A DNA stretch of 64,000 bases, taken from an uncultured Lachnospiraceae bacterium (GTDB taxonomy: Bacteria > Bacillota > Clostridia > Lachnospirales > Lachnospiraceae). The DNA is taken from NCBI GenBank assembly GCA_900548905.1, contig URMK01000004.1:124001-188000 (forward strand), read 5' to 3'. Made by a program: the position numbers and the translations under genes. The notes under the pieces are model-generated. The model made no database searches. It saw only the letters and a list, made by a program, of their open reading frames with translations, and was not told the DNA's origin. Shown piece by piece: positions 34,489 through 42,579 of the stretch. Position 1 is the first letter of the stretch. Every line of letters begins with the position of its first letter.

Positions 34489-35388
34489 TCAGACTATTCT
34501 GCCATCTCCATCAATTATCACCCAATTTTCCCACAATTCATGCATCATCTGCGGATTTATTTCCTGGCTGTTTTTATGCTTGGCCGGCCTTATTACAATC
34601 TTCCCTTCTGTTTTATTCAGCCTGGCCCCCCAGAAGCTGAATGTGCTGTTCGCGCATATATTATGCCTGCAGCAGCTCATAAGTTCCATATCATAAAAGC
34701 TGTCGGAATCCTTATTCCAGTCAACTACAGTATACTCAGCTCCCGTATAATTAGCGCGCAAATACGCCGTATCATCGGAAAACAAATAAAAATGCGGATC
34801 CGGTACATGATCTCTCATATATTTTTCAGCCGCCTTATAATAATCCCCGGTACAAATCCCTCCAAACATAGCCGCATTCTCAGGATCCAGATAATCCCCC
34901 CGCCTGATATGAATACTGACTGAATTTTCTGTCTCCATTTGTTTTTTAGTCTTTATATTCAGAATATTCTGCGAATTAGGGAAACATATTTTTTCCCGAA
35001 GCAGAGGCATAATATCATGGTAATATTTTTCACAAGCCCAATGCCCTTCCAAATAGGCATCCGTCTTCTCAAAAATTTCCGGATGATAGATACCGCTTTC
35101 ATAGAAGTGCTTGTTTTTGGAAGGAAACAGTTTACGCTCCAGCTTACCGGCAATACCATTCCTTCCAAGGACAGACTCTTTTTCTGCGGGGCTGCAGGTT
35201 TCGTATTGCAGGTGTTCAAATTGATTTAATTCCAGAGAACGTCTGGCCAGTACCTTTTCCTGCATGGATGCGTCTTCAAACCAGGATATATCCAGTTTTG
35301 TTTCCTTACCGGCAGCCCTGAACTTTTCGTAGAGTGCATATTGCTGCATTTGATTTCCCAAACCGCCCATAACTTTTATGATAATCAT
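34489..35388 (-). CDS. Alpha-1,2-fucosyltransferase family (GT11)
   Basis: The 299-residue enzyme has all GT11 motifs in canonical form: 'GGLGNQM' (8-14), 'HIRRGDY' (160-166), 'LFSDD', and 'CRHNICANSTFSFWGARLN'. It would transfer fucose from GDP-fucose to the 2-OH of a galactose, as in blood-group H structures. The length is typical for the family. It is preceded by a 26-nt gap with a tandem-repeat small ORF, and its own AAAGGGAGT site lies 7 nt before the ATG. Similarity to the copy at 50450 is clear in the motifs, but the middle sections differ. Confidence 0.9.
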   Translation of the reverse strand: MIIIKVMGGLGNQMQQYALYEKFRAAGKETKLDISWFEDASMQEKVLARRSLELNQFEHLQYETCSPAEKESVLGRNGIAGKLERKLFPSKNKHFYESGIYHPEIFEKTDAYLEGHWACEKYYHDIMPLLREKICFPNSQNILNIKTKKQMETENSVSIHIRRGDYLDPENAAMFGGICTGDYYKAAEKYMRDHVPDPHFYLFSDDTAYLRANYTGAEYTVVDWNKDSDSFYDMELMSCCRHNICANSTFSFWGARLNKTEGKIVIRPAKHKNSQEINPQMMHELWENWVIIDGDGRIV

Positions 35389-35414
35389 ATTCTACTCCCT
35401 TTCCTAACGGAGAT

Positions 35415-35537
35415 TTACTTATTTTCCGCGGACAACGATTCAAACGGACGGGTCCGCATAGAACTGAACATTCTGTTGGAATCAAAGGTACTACTGGAAC
35501 TGAATGTTCTGTTGGAACCAAAGCTACTATTGTTCAT
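35415..35537 (-). CDS. Putative 40-aa tandem-repeat peptide
   Basis: An ATG at 35537 opens a 40-residue frame that ends 26 nt before the fucosyltransferase. It contains a 12-residue imperfect repeat: 'SFGSNRTFSSSS' then 'TFDSNRMFSSM', with the 36-nt DNA unit repeated at about 80 percent identity. The peptide is Ser-rich with regular Phe residues. A clear ribosome binding site is missing, and two other frames over the repeat are also open, so coding is uncertain. It could be a leader peptide, a relic of a repeat-containing gene, or simply repetitive DNA. No family is recognised. Confidence 0.3.
   Translation of the reverse strand: MNNSSFGSNRTFSSSSTFDSNRMFSSMRTRPFESLSAENK
35460..35531. repeat. 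Two 36-bp imperfect direct repeats
   Basis: Two 36-bp units, starting at 35461 and at 35497, both read 'GAACTGAA' then 'TTCTGTTGGAA' then 'CAAAG' and 'TACTA', with about six differences between them. Variation in copy number could alter expression or a peptide upstream of the fucosyltransferase gene. Confidence 0.7.
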
Positions 35538-35540
35538 ATG

Positions 35541-35672
35541 ACAACTGCCGCGAAGGGGTATATGCCGGTGGCATATGTTTCGCACCGATACAGAGCGTAG
35601 ATACTCACAAATGTTAATTCATTTCGCTCGTTGTATAACAAATTTGATGCCCTGTCCGCTTGCTGCGGGGTA
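35541..35672 (-). repeat. Dispersed structured repeat, copy A
   Basis: Read on the minus strand, this copy begins with ACCCCGC-A-GCAAGC, then GGGCATCAA, then a GAGCG...GTAT section, and ends with CGCGGCAGT. Copy B (36979-37070, opposite orientation) shares all these parts. Copy A carries about 40 additional nt, including the palindrome ATATGCC-GGT-GGCATAT (35560-35576). A 6-bp stem (35607-35612 with 35617-35622) is conserved in structure in copy B. See findings. Confidence 0.65.
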
Positions 35673-35909
35673 TTTAATTTTAACAAATAGAGAATCATCC
35701 AAATAGTCTGAAAATTAATATATTATCTTAACCATTACAGATTATAGTGGATTTATTATAACTTTTACCGATTACATAGTTTTTATAATAGATTCGACTA
35801 AATATTCCGTTTTTATATATTTTAGGTTGTTTTTTTCACACATTATTATATTTACACTTTAAATGTCTCATAATAATATTTAATTCCATTTAAAATGTTG
35901 CATCTTTAT
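35673..35909. other. AT-rich intergenic stretch
   Basis: Very AT-rich gap between copy A of the repeat and the stop of the GT2 gene. I see no open frame with support, no convincing terminator hairpin for the GT2 gene, and several TATAAT-like boxes (for example near 35755) without good -35 partners. Confidence 0.5.
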
Positions 35910-36932
35910 TTATTTCCGTATTTTATCAAACAATTCAAATAGTAGCTTTCCCAAACCGCATCGATATCCCGATGGTCTTCTTACAACCCACAGTAAAATT
36001 TTATTAACTTTATCCTGTGGCGCTATCCGGTACCTGTCTGCCACAGTTTTCAACTCTTCCGCCGAACAAACTTGCCTGACTCGTCCGACATATCCTTTTC
36101 TACCTCCCCGCAGCTCATTCTTAATTATGAGCAGAAGAAGGAACAGTCTTTCCTTTTCCCATTGAGCCTGCCAGCCGGCTGCATGCTTCTCCAGATATAT
36201 TTCTTTTATAGTATCTGACAGAACCTTAATGCCATCATACATATCTGGGTCATATTTATGAACGATGGAAGCATCATTATAAAAATAGTGGTAATGAAGC
36301 GCCCCCTCCAGTATAACCACTCTTTTACAATCCAGAAGGGCAGGAAGAACAATGTTGACATCCTCCCCCATTTTTATAGCAGGATTGCAAAACCTGAGAT
36401 TATCCACAATCAGCTCTCTGGAAAAGAGCTTCATACACCGTGACATGGATATTGTCCGGCGTTCATTACCTAAAAGCCGTCTTTTTATTCCGCTTTCCAA
36501 ATCCTGTCCTTCATAAACTCCTGGCGGAAGCTCATGATAATGGCTGGTAACTTTACCCGCTTTTTCTATTACAAAATTGCCGCAGATAATTTCTCCCGGC
36601 CGGCCGGAAGCCATCTGAAGCATTTCTTCCATCATGTCCGTCTCCACCCAATCATCACTGTCTATAAAGCAGAGGTAATCTCCGCCGGACGTTTTCACTC
36701 CTGCCATCCAGGCGGACATTAACCCTCCGTTCTCTTTATGAATAACGTGAATCCGATGATCCGCTGCAGCATACGAATCACACATTTGCGGGCTTTTATC
36801 CTTTGCGCCATCATCGACAAGAATAATTTCCAGATTCTTATAGGTCTGATTCACAATGCTGTCCACACAACGTTCCAGATATTCCTGCGCATTATATACC
36901 GGGACAATCACGCTGATTACTACTTGGTTCAT
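35910..36932 (-). CDS. Glycosyltransferase family 2
   Basis: The 340-residue GT2 (GT-A fold) begins with 'ISVIVPVYNAQEYLERCVDSI' and has the nucleotide-binding 'ILVDDGAKDKS' and the metal-binding 'FIDSDDW' (about 92-98). After about residue 230 it carries an alpha-helical tail without membrane segments, as is common in capsule transferases. It is isolated: the two inverted copies of the structured repeat lie on its flanks, and AT-rich DNA separates it from the acetyltransferase gene. The ribosome binding site TTAGGAG is good. A TTGACA-N17-TAATAG box (37281-37253, minus strand) could be its promoter. It may have been inserted as a single cassette. Confidence 0.85.
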   Translation of the reverse strand: MNQVVISVIVPVYNAQEYLERCVDSIVNQTYKNLEIILVDDGAKDKSPQMCDSYAAADHRIHVIHKENGGLMSAWMAGVKTSGGDYLCFIDSDDWVETDMMEEMLQMASGRPGEIICGNFVIEKAGKVTSHYHELPPGVYEGQDLESGIKRRLLGNERRTISMSRCMKLFSRELIVDNLRFCNPAIKMGEDVNIVLPALLDCKRVVILEGALHYHYFYNDASIVHKYDPDMYDGIKVLSDTIKEIYLEKHAAGWQAQWEKERLFLLLLIIKNELRGGRKGYVGRVRQVCSAEELKTVADRYRIAPQDKVNKILLWVVRRPSGYRCGLGKLLFELFDKIRK

Positions 36933-36978
36933 TTATCCGCTCCTAACGCTATAAAAGGTTCAACTGTATGAGTCAAAA

Positions 36979-37070
36979 ACCCCGCTGCAAGCAACGGGGC
37001 ATCAAGCTTGTAGCACTGCAGAGCGCAACGAACTAAAGTTCGTGGGTATTTGACCCTCGCGGCAGTCGCC
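36979..37070 (+). repeat. Dispersed structured repeat, copy B
   Basis: Homologous to copy A but in the opposite orientation and on the other side of the GT2 gene. It has the ACCCCGC-T-GCAAGC start with a CCCCG/CGGGG stem (36980-36984 and 36995-36999), the GGGCATCAA block, the hairpin ACGAAC-TAAA-GTTCGT (37028-37043), and CGCGGCAGT (37058-37066). Copies of such elements are probably spread through the genome. This is not testable here. Confidence 0.65.
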
Positions 37071-37458
37071 AAATATCCATGCAAGCATGGCTACTTGGCT
37101 CGTTGCTCGCGGGAATAAATAATGCAAACTACACAGGTGCCAAATGGTCCTCTGCCTGCTGTCTGTGGGGCATTTCCGGGACTGATAAGCCGTCATACTT
37201 TCTCAATATTTAATAGTTTATATAACACTTATATATTTATTTAAATATGTAACTATTAATTTCACAAAATATAATTGTCAATTCTATAAAAGTACAACTT
37301 ATTACTACTGCCATGCATTTTTATCACACCTTTAATCACATTCATATTATATCTGCATAATATTCACTCTTTACTCTTATTACTTTTATAATTTCAAATT
37401 AACAAATAATTTATACTGTATTTTCTGACAATTAAATACTTTTATTTTATTTTTCTCA
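37071..37458. other. AT-rich gap with a small palindrome and possible promoter
   Basis: Downstream of copy B there is a perfect stem CCATGC-AA-GCATGG (37077-37090) and GC-rich inverted pieces. From about 37200 the DNA is very AT-rich. A -35-like TTGACA (37281-37276, minus strand) with a weak -10 TAATAG (37258-37253) could drive the GT2 gene. No protein-coding frame is supported. Confidence 0.45.
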
Positions 37459-38046
37459 CTATTCTGCCAAATGCAAAACCTTCCCCGGAACCCCGGCAAC
37501 TGTTGCACCTTCCTGCAGAACATTACGAACCACCACACTGCCTGCGCCGATCGTAACGCCATCAGCAATCCTTATATCACCGATCACGGATGCCCCCCAG
37601 CCGGCAGTAATCCCTTTGCCAAGAACAGGGCTTTTTGTACCCGCTCCCGTATTGCCGATACAGAAATTACCGGTAATACGGCAATCCGCACCGATCCTGG
37701 CATCTTCATTCACTACAATCGGTGCAATATGATAAATCATAAGCCCTTTATCAAAACAGTTTTCGGGTATTTCAAAGCCAAGGCGGTTGCCCAGCACATA
37801 TTTTCTGCGGTGGTACCAGATAAAAGCCATCTTATCCCACAGCTGAAGCAGCCGCGGAGAACGTCCCCCGCAGGCACTTCGGTTTTTATGATACTCCGCC
37901 TGCCTGAGCGTCCATAAAAACTGCCATATCCTGTAAAACTTCGACCGCAGCAGCCAGGCCTGCAGCCGGGATCCTTTTTCACCGCCAAAATACAGTGCCT
38001 TCTCATATGCCAGATATTCTTTCAGTTCCTTTTTATTCCGAATCAT
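37459..38046 (-). CDS. Serine-acetyltransferase-like O-acetyltransferase (LbH)
   Basis: Of about 195 residues, the first 95 are helical and basic. The rest is a left-handed beta-helix with repeats such as 'IGADCRITGN', 'VLGKGITAGWGASVIGDI', 'IADGVTIGAGSVVV' and ending 'VAGVPGKVL'. The resemblance to CysE/serine acetyltransferase is in the repeat part. In a polysaccharide locus it more likely O-acetylates a sugar. The ATG at 38046 with AGAGGAG upstream is preferred over the in-frame start at 38067. It begins 72 nt after the GT4 stop and is followed by an AT-rich gap, so it ends this transcription unit. Confidence 0.8.
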   Translation of the reverse strand: MIRNKKELKEYLAYEKALYFGGEKGSRLQAWLLRSKFYRIWQFLWTLRQAEYHKNRSACGGRSPRLLQLWDKMAFIWYHRRKYVLGNRLGFEIPENCFDKGLMIYHIAPIVVNEDARIGADCRITGNFCIGNTGAGTKSPVLGKGITAGWGASVIGDIRIADGVTIGAGSVVVRNVLQEGATVAGVPGKVLHLAE

Positions 38047-38118
38047 GATACTCCTCTGGTTAACCAATTATGGCAATGGTTCGTAACCGTTCAGCCAGAT
38101 CTGCCTTACGGTCGCCAA

Positions 38119-39261
38119 TTACCAGTTCAACTTTCCGTTAATCACATCAAATACCTTACGGTTTACTTTGCGATAATCAAACTGGAGTGACTTCCGATAT
38201 GCGGCTTCTGCATATGCTTCATAATCCAATAAAATTTTATCCATAGCGGTATGAATTTTTTCCACGGTTCCATCCGTAACTTCTGCATCTCTGCCATAGG
38301 TAAGGACCTCTTTAATTCCGCCCACATCCGTGGTGATAACCGGCAGCCCTAAGCTTATAGCCTCCAGTATGGTCATAGGTATCCCTTCAAACGTGGAATT
38401 CATTACCAGCACATCCGCTTGCTTCATCTCCTTTTGGACTTCATCAGGAGTAACCGCACCGGCAAAGCGGATACGTTTGCTGCCCTCTGCAAGGGCTTCC
38501 ATCTTCCTGCGTTCCTCGCCGTCACCGAGTACCGTTAAGCTGCACTCTCTGTCATAGCTTTTTACCGCCTCAATGATGGGTCCTACATTTTTCACGATGG
38601 ATAATCTGCCGGCGTATAAAAACCGGACTTCTTCATGCAGGCGCCGCTCTGTATAAGGCTGCACGATAATGGAATTGCCCACATGTACCGTGTTTTTATT
38701 ATAGACGCTGTACGCTTCCAGTGTTTCCTGTTCCAGGACAAACACAGCGGTGCTTTTCTTAATGACATGGATTAAAAAGCCCTGAAATGCTTTTCTTATC
38801 AGTGGGGCTTTTTTAAAGAAACGCACCCGCTGCCACATATTCAGGTATGTGCCGTGGGAAAAAACATAGCACACGGCGCCGGGACAGAGAAAGCGGACAG
38901 CTCCGAAGGCTTCCGGCGTATGGATATAATTGCAGTCATCTTTTTTAATTCTGATGAGTTTCCGGTATTTCCATAATCCCTTCACATATTCCAGACGAAG
39001 CGACTTTTTCACACTGCCGAGATCGGCACAGGCCCGGGTTACTGCCAAAAAGGAGTATTCCGATCCGCCTGTGGCGATTGGGATTATCTTACCCACTTCT
39101 TCCGGATTACAGGATACGCCCACCAGAAGTATGTTCTTTCTATGCTCCGGATACTCCCGGGACAGAAAGGCCAGGAAATTTTTTATGCTTGTTACCTGCC
39201 CTCCTACCGGATAATCTCTGTAGTTGCAGGTATCATAAAGTATCAGGCGGGATTCTTCCAT
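38119..39261 (-). CDS. Glycosyltransferase family 4
   Basis: The 380-residue GT4 begins with 'ILYDTCNYRDYPVGGQVTSIKNFLAFL' and has the donor-site sequence 'FLYAGRLSIVKNVGPI', 'LTVLGDGEERRK', and 'STFEGIPMTILEAISLGLPVITTDVGG' region (EX7E). It acts in the cytoplasm on a lipid-linked acceptor. The start codon abuts the stop of the hydrolase-like gene at 39262, so the two are cotranscribed. The donor sugar is unknown. Confidence 0.85.
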   Translation of the reverse strand: MEESRLILYDTCNYRDYPVGGQVTSIKNFLAFLSREYPEHRKNILLVGVSCNPEEVGKIIPIATGGSEYSFLAVTRACADLGSVKKSLRLEYVKGLWKYRKLIRIKKDDCNYIHTPEAFGAVRFLCPGAVCYVFSHGTYLNMWQRVRFFKKAPLIRKAFQGFLIHVIKKSTAVFVLEQETLEAYSVYNKNTVHVGNSIIVQPYTERRLHEEVRFLYAGRLSIVKNVGPIIEAVKSYDRECSLTVLGDGEERRKMEALAEGSKRIRFAGAVTPDEVQKEMKQADVLVMNSTFEGIPMTILEAISLGLPVITTDVGGIKEVLTYGRDAEVTDGTVEKIHTAMDKILLDYEAYAEAAYRKSLQFDYRKVNRKVFDVINGKLNW

Positions 39262-40350
39262 TTACATCTCCTCCATCATCCCGAACAGACGCAGCACAGG
39301 CCCGTCCGCCCAGGGATAATTCCCATAGCGCTGGGGATATTGGCTGAAGCCTTCACATTCTGCCGAACATTGCTCCACCCTGCCGTTCTTCATCCGGGAA
39401 AGCAGGTACTCCCCTGCTTTGTATACATTTTCCTCGTAGCGCTCCTCCAGACTGCCAAACTGTATGCCCCGCAGCAGCGCACAGGCAATCATTGCTGTGG
39501 CAGACGTATCCCCGGGGCCTTCCCGTGCCTGCAGCTGCCAGGAAAAGCTTCCGTCTTCTCTCTGAAAGGGTACGGCCGCCCCGGCAAGCTTTTTAAAATG
39601 CTCCCTGATAAAACTGAACTGAGGTGTTTTTTCAGGCAGATAGGCAAGGCTTTCTGAAATACCGGACATAAGCCAGCCGACAGCCCGTCCCCAGCCGATG
39701 ATTCCGTATTTTATCCCGGTATCGCTGTCAAAGCCATGATAGGGAAGTCCGGATACTTCATCCAGGCCATCCTCCAGAAAATGCACCATTTGCGCGACTC
39801 CCAGCTTAACTGCGGCTTCTTCTCCCGTCATTACGCCGTACCGGCAGAGAAAAGGGCATATCATGCCGATACCATCCGCATAAATATGGCTTCCGTCCCT
39901 CAGTCGATACGGCAGATTTCCTTTGGTGTCTCTGGGATATTTTAACAGATAGGAAGCAAGACGCTCCGAACCTTGTCTATACTTCTCGTTGCCTGTTTTT
40001 TCATATAACTCAAGAAGAGGAACTCCGTTCGTCACATTATCCAGATAGAAAACCGGCATATCAAGCCTCAGCCATTTTCCAAGGTATTGTTCCAGGGCCT
40101 TCATGCTTCGGGTATCCGCAGTCCCCCGGCAAACCTCCGAAAGCCCTCTTGCCAGCAGTGCATTGGGCCAGAAAAAACGATCCACCGGCGGGACGGGCCG
40201 GAATAACAGATATTTTTTTAGAAAGCGTTTTGTTTTTTCTTTTTTGTCTATCCTGGGATAAATAAACAGCTCTTTACAGACACGTTCCTGTAAGGCGTTG
40301 ATTTTTTGAATCGTATCCGTCCTCTGTATCAGTTCCTGTAATCGTTCCAT
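39262..40350 (-). CDS. GH88/GH105-like (alpha/alpha)6 hydrolase
   Basis: The 362-residue protein resembles unsaturated glucuronyl/rhamnogalacturonyl hydrolases. It has alternating helical pairs, 'YLDNVTNGVPLLELY' (Asp104), 'IYADGIGMICPFLCRYG' with Asp159 where YteR has its catalytic acid, 'WGRAVGWLMSG' (220-230), and 'RYGNYPWADGP' at the end. Members of GH88/GH105 cut sugars bearing an unsaturated uronic acid. A catabolic enzyme in the middle of biosynthesis genes is odd. It could trim or proofread the glycan, or catalyse something else with the same fold. There is no signal peptide, so it acts in the cytoplasm. It is followed directly by a GT4 start codon. Confidence 0.75.
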   Translation of the reverse strand: MERLQELIQRTDTIQKINALQERVCKELFIYPRIDKKEKTKRFLKKYLLFRPVPPVDRFFWPNALLARGLSEVCRGTADTRSMKALEQYLGKWLRLDMPVFYLDNVTNGVPLLELYEKTGNEKYRQGSERLASYLLKYPRDTKGNLPYRLRDGSHIYADGIGMICPFLCRYGVMTGEEAAVKLGVAQMVHFLEDGLDEVSGLPYHGFDSDTGIKYGIIGWGRAVGWLMSGISESLAYLPEKTPQFSFIREHFKKLAGAAVPFQREDGSFSWQLQAREGPGDTSATAMIACALLRGIQFGSLEERYEENVYKAGEYLLSRMKNGRVEQCSAECEGFSQYPQRYGNYPWADGPVLRLFGMMEEM

Positions 40351-40362
40351 ACAGTTATCCCC

Positions 40363-41532
40363 TCAATCCGCCAGTTTTCCAAGAATTTTTCCAATTTGTC
40401 TGGTACGTTCCAGATAAGCCGGCATCACCTTCCGGAGACGCGCTTTCACCGCAGCTTCCCTGTTTTTAAGCCACTCGAACCCGTCAATAAGTTCCCCTTC
40501 CCGGCTCAGGCTTTGAACCGGAAGGACATAATTCTCCCAGGTGCCGAACAAATCTGCCGCGATTCCGCGGGCTTTTACGGAATAGCCTACTACCAGTGTA
40601 GGTACTAAAGACGAATAGGCGGCTATTGTGGCGTGGGTTCTGGCTCCGATAAAAAAGCGGCACCGTGCAATATATCCTTTTAGTTCTTCACAGTTGCAAT
40701 CCTCAATCAATACAACTCTGCCGGTTTGGCTGAAATCCTTGTAAAGGCTCTTAAGTACCGTTCTGTCGTCGTTATTCTTCCATATGACATGGGGTATCAG
40801 GACGATGTTCATATCGGTAGTCTCCAGTATATGGTTGATCAGCGCTCTGTAATTTTCCATGGTGATGCCTGTAATCGTTTCCTTTTCCACCACCATGGGA
40901 CTGATATTCAGCCCCACCATATTGCCATCAATAAAGGCCTCCGGAACCGGTTTTTTTACCGTACTCAGCAGAAAAGCCGGATCCGGTATCAGGTACGTAC
41001 GGTCTTTCAGCCCTGCCTCCACAAGCGCCAGCCAGGTGATGGATTCCCTGGCAATGATACTGGTATAACGCTTCATGTCGTCAATGATATCCGGATCGGT
41101 TAAAAGTTCGGGTTCAATGGAGCATCCCAGCAAAACGGTTTTGCTTCCCAGTTCTGTGAACATCTGGTTAGCCAGCTTCAGATCCTTCAGCAGAAGGTCA
41201 TAGCAGTAATTGTCTCCTCCGATAGAGACAGTAAGGCTTCTCAGATTTTTACCGGTAACCTCCCTGAAACGGTACCGCAGGGCCGCTTTCGGGTCATGCA
41301 GAAGCCGTTCTTTCAGATAATAATATACATGGAGAAAAAAATGTTCCCTGATTTTCTTTTCTTCCACCAGCGTACATAACCCCTTCAGTGAGTACCTCTC
41401 ATCTTCCTGTGCACTGTTGGTGACAAGGATTGCCGGCTTGGGAAGCATTTTACATACCGTGTTGGCAATCGCCTCACAACCGTGATTGCCGCTGCCCGCA
41501 TGCATGTACAATACAATTTTATCTTTTTTCAA
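40363..41532 (-). CDS. Polysaccharide pyruvyl transferase family protein
   Basis: A protein of about 389 residues with the PF04230 pattern: 'YMHAGSGNHGCEAIANTV' at the start, 'SIGGDNYCYD', 'ARESITWLALVEAG', 'NISPMV', 'FIGARTHATIAAYSS' and 'VVGYSVKARGIAADLFG'. The family (CsaB, WcaK) adds ketal-linked pyruvate from phosphoenolpyruvate to sugars, giving the polymer negative charge. A TTG at 41532 with AAGGAG seven bases away is the best start. The in-frame ATG at 41580 directly abuts the stop of the preceding GT2 and is the alternative. Some members act as glycosyltransferases, so the pyruvate step is not certain. Confidence 0.8.
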   Translation of the reverse strand: MKKDKIVLYMHAGSGNHGCEAIANTVCKMLPKPAILVTNSAQEDERYSLKGLCTLVEEKKIREHFFLHVYYYLKERLLHDPKAALRYRFREVTGKNLRSLTVSIGGDNYCYDLLLKDLKLANQMFTELGSKTVLLGCSIEPELLTDPDIIDDMKRYTSIIARESITWLALVEAGLKDRTYLIPDPAFLLSTVKKPVPEAFIDGNMVGLNISPMVVEKETITGITMENYRALINHILETTDMNIVLIPHVIWKNNDDRTVLKSLYKDFSQTGRVVLIEDCNCEELKGYIARCRFFIGARTHATIAAYSSLVPTLVVGYSVKARGIAADLFGTWENYVLPVQSLSREGELIDGFEWLKNREAAVKARLRKVMPAYLERTRQIGKILGKLAD

Positions 41533-41580
41533 CGGATTACTCCTTCCTGGGTTAACGTTCAGGTAGTCTGAGCTGCGCAT

Positions 41581-42579
41581 TCAGCCGCAGCCGCCTTTCC
41601 ATATATGATACAAAAACAGATAAAGAGAGGGGGCATGCAGGAACAAAATTCCCTTTCCTTTATAGCCAGCCGATAACCCTTTCCATGCCTTCCTGTCTGC
41701 TGCTGCTTCTCTTGCTGCCTGTTGGCAGCGCTGTGTATAAGAAGCCAGTTTTTTTCGTTCCTGCCCGGAAAGCATAGCCAGTTTCCCTGCGGTCAGGAGC
41801 GCTGCCTGAAACAAGCAAATCCTGCTTTTATACACATACTCGGGATAGATCTGCTGTAGTTTTCCACAAGCCGTCTGCCAGCAGGTGATCTGATCCACAT
41901 AGGATAGGCGGAACTGGGAAAACATTGCTCCATCCTCATTCCTGTAATAACAGTATTCCCGGGACTTCAATAGGGAAACCCGATTCAGACACGCAAGCAA
42001 ATCGACCAGAAAAAGTAAATCTTCTCCAATCGTCAGTCCTTCCTGAAACCGGACAGAACCAATAATACGTTTATCAAAAAGAATACTCCAGCATCTGGTA
42101 TTCCCTGAAAGGAGGTAATTTCCGGCATATTCCTTAGCCGTTAATACCTGATAATCCCCACTGCCGGACGCTGCCTTCCTGTTCCGGTCCAACTGTTCCC
42201 GGTCCCCGTCATGCACCTCCCGGAATCCGCATACGGCCAGATCACTTTTATCCTCTTTTATGCGGGTTAAAAGCTTGTCCAGCATTTCTTCCCCGATCCA
42301 GTCATCCGCATCCACAAAGGTGACAAAATCTCCTGCCGCCTCTTCCAGCCCTAAATTCCGTGCGGAGGAAACACCTCCGTTTTCCTTTTGAATCAAACGG
42401 ATCCTGGTATCCTTCCGGCACCATTCCCTGCAGATATCCGCACTGTTATCCCGTGATCCGTCGTCGATAAGCAGTATCTCCAGATTGGCACAGGTCTGGT
42501 GCACAATGCTTTCCAGACAGTCGGAAAGATAGGCTGCTGCGTTATATACAGGTACAATAACCGAAATTTTATCTGTCAC
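41581..42579 (-). CDS. Glycosyltransferase family 2
   Basis: The 332-residue GT2 has 'ISVIVPVYNAAAYLSDCLESI', 'LLIDDGSRDNSADIC', the metal-site 'FVDADDW' (about 88-94) and a C-terminal helical part ending in a basic, hydrophobic tail that may touch the membrane. It starts with GTG in a GTGA overlap with the preceding GT4, so translation is coupled. It is a normal member of the chain of transferases of the third block. Donor unknown. Confidence 0.85.
   Translation of the reverse strand: MTDKISVIVPVYNAAAYLSDCLESIVHQTCANLEILLIDDGSRDNSADICREWCRKDTRIRLIQKENGGVSSARNLGLEEAAGDFVTFVDADDWIGEEMLDKLLTRIKEDKSDLAVCGFREVHDGDREQLDRNRKAASGSGDYQVLTAKEYAGNYLLSGNTRCWSILFDKRIIGSVRFQEGLTIGEDLLFLVDLLACLNRVSLLKSREYCYYRNEDGAMFSQFRLSYVDQITCWQTACGKLQQIYPEYVYKSRICLFQAALLTAGKLAMLSGQERKKLASYTQRCQQAAREAAADRKAWKGLSAGYKGKGILFLHAPSLYLFLYHIWKGGCG

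Noticed and set aside
35341..35541. Alternative frames over the 36-bp repeats (plus 66 codons, minus 71 codons)
   Set aside because: They overlap the fucosyltransferase start and have no ribosome binding site. The repeat makes several frames open by chance.
35541..37070. CRISPR array
   Set aside because: The repeats are only two, inverted and structured, with no regular spacers, and no cas genes are present.
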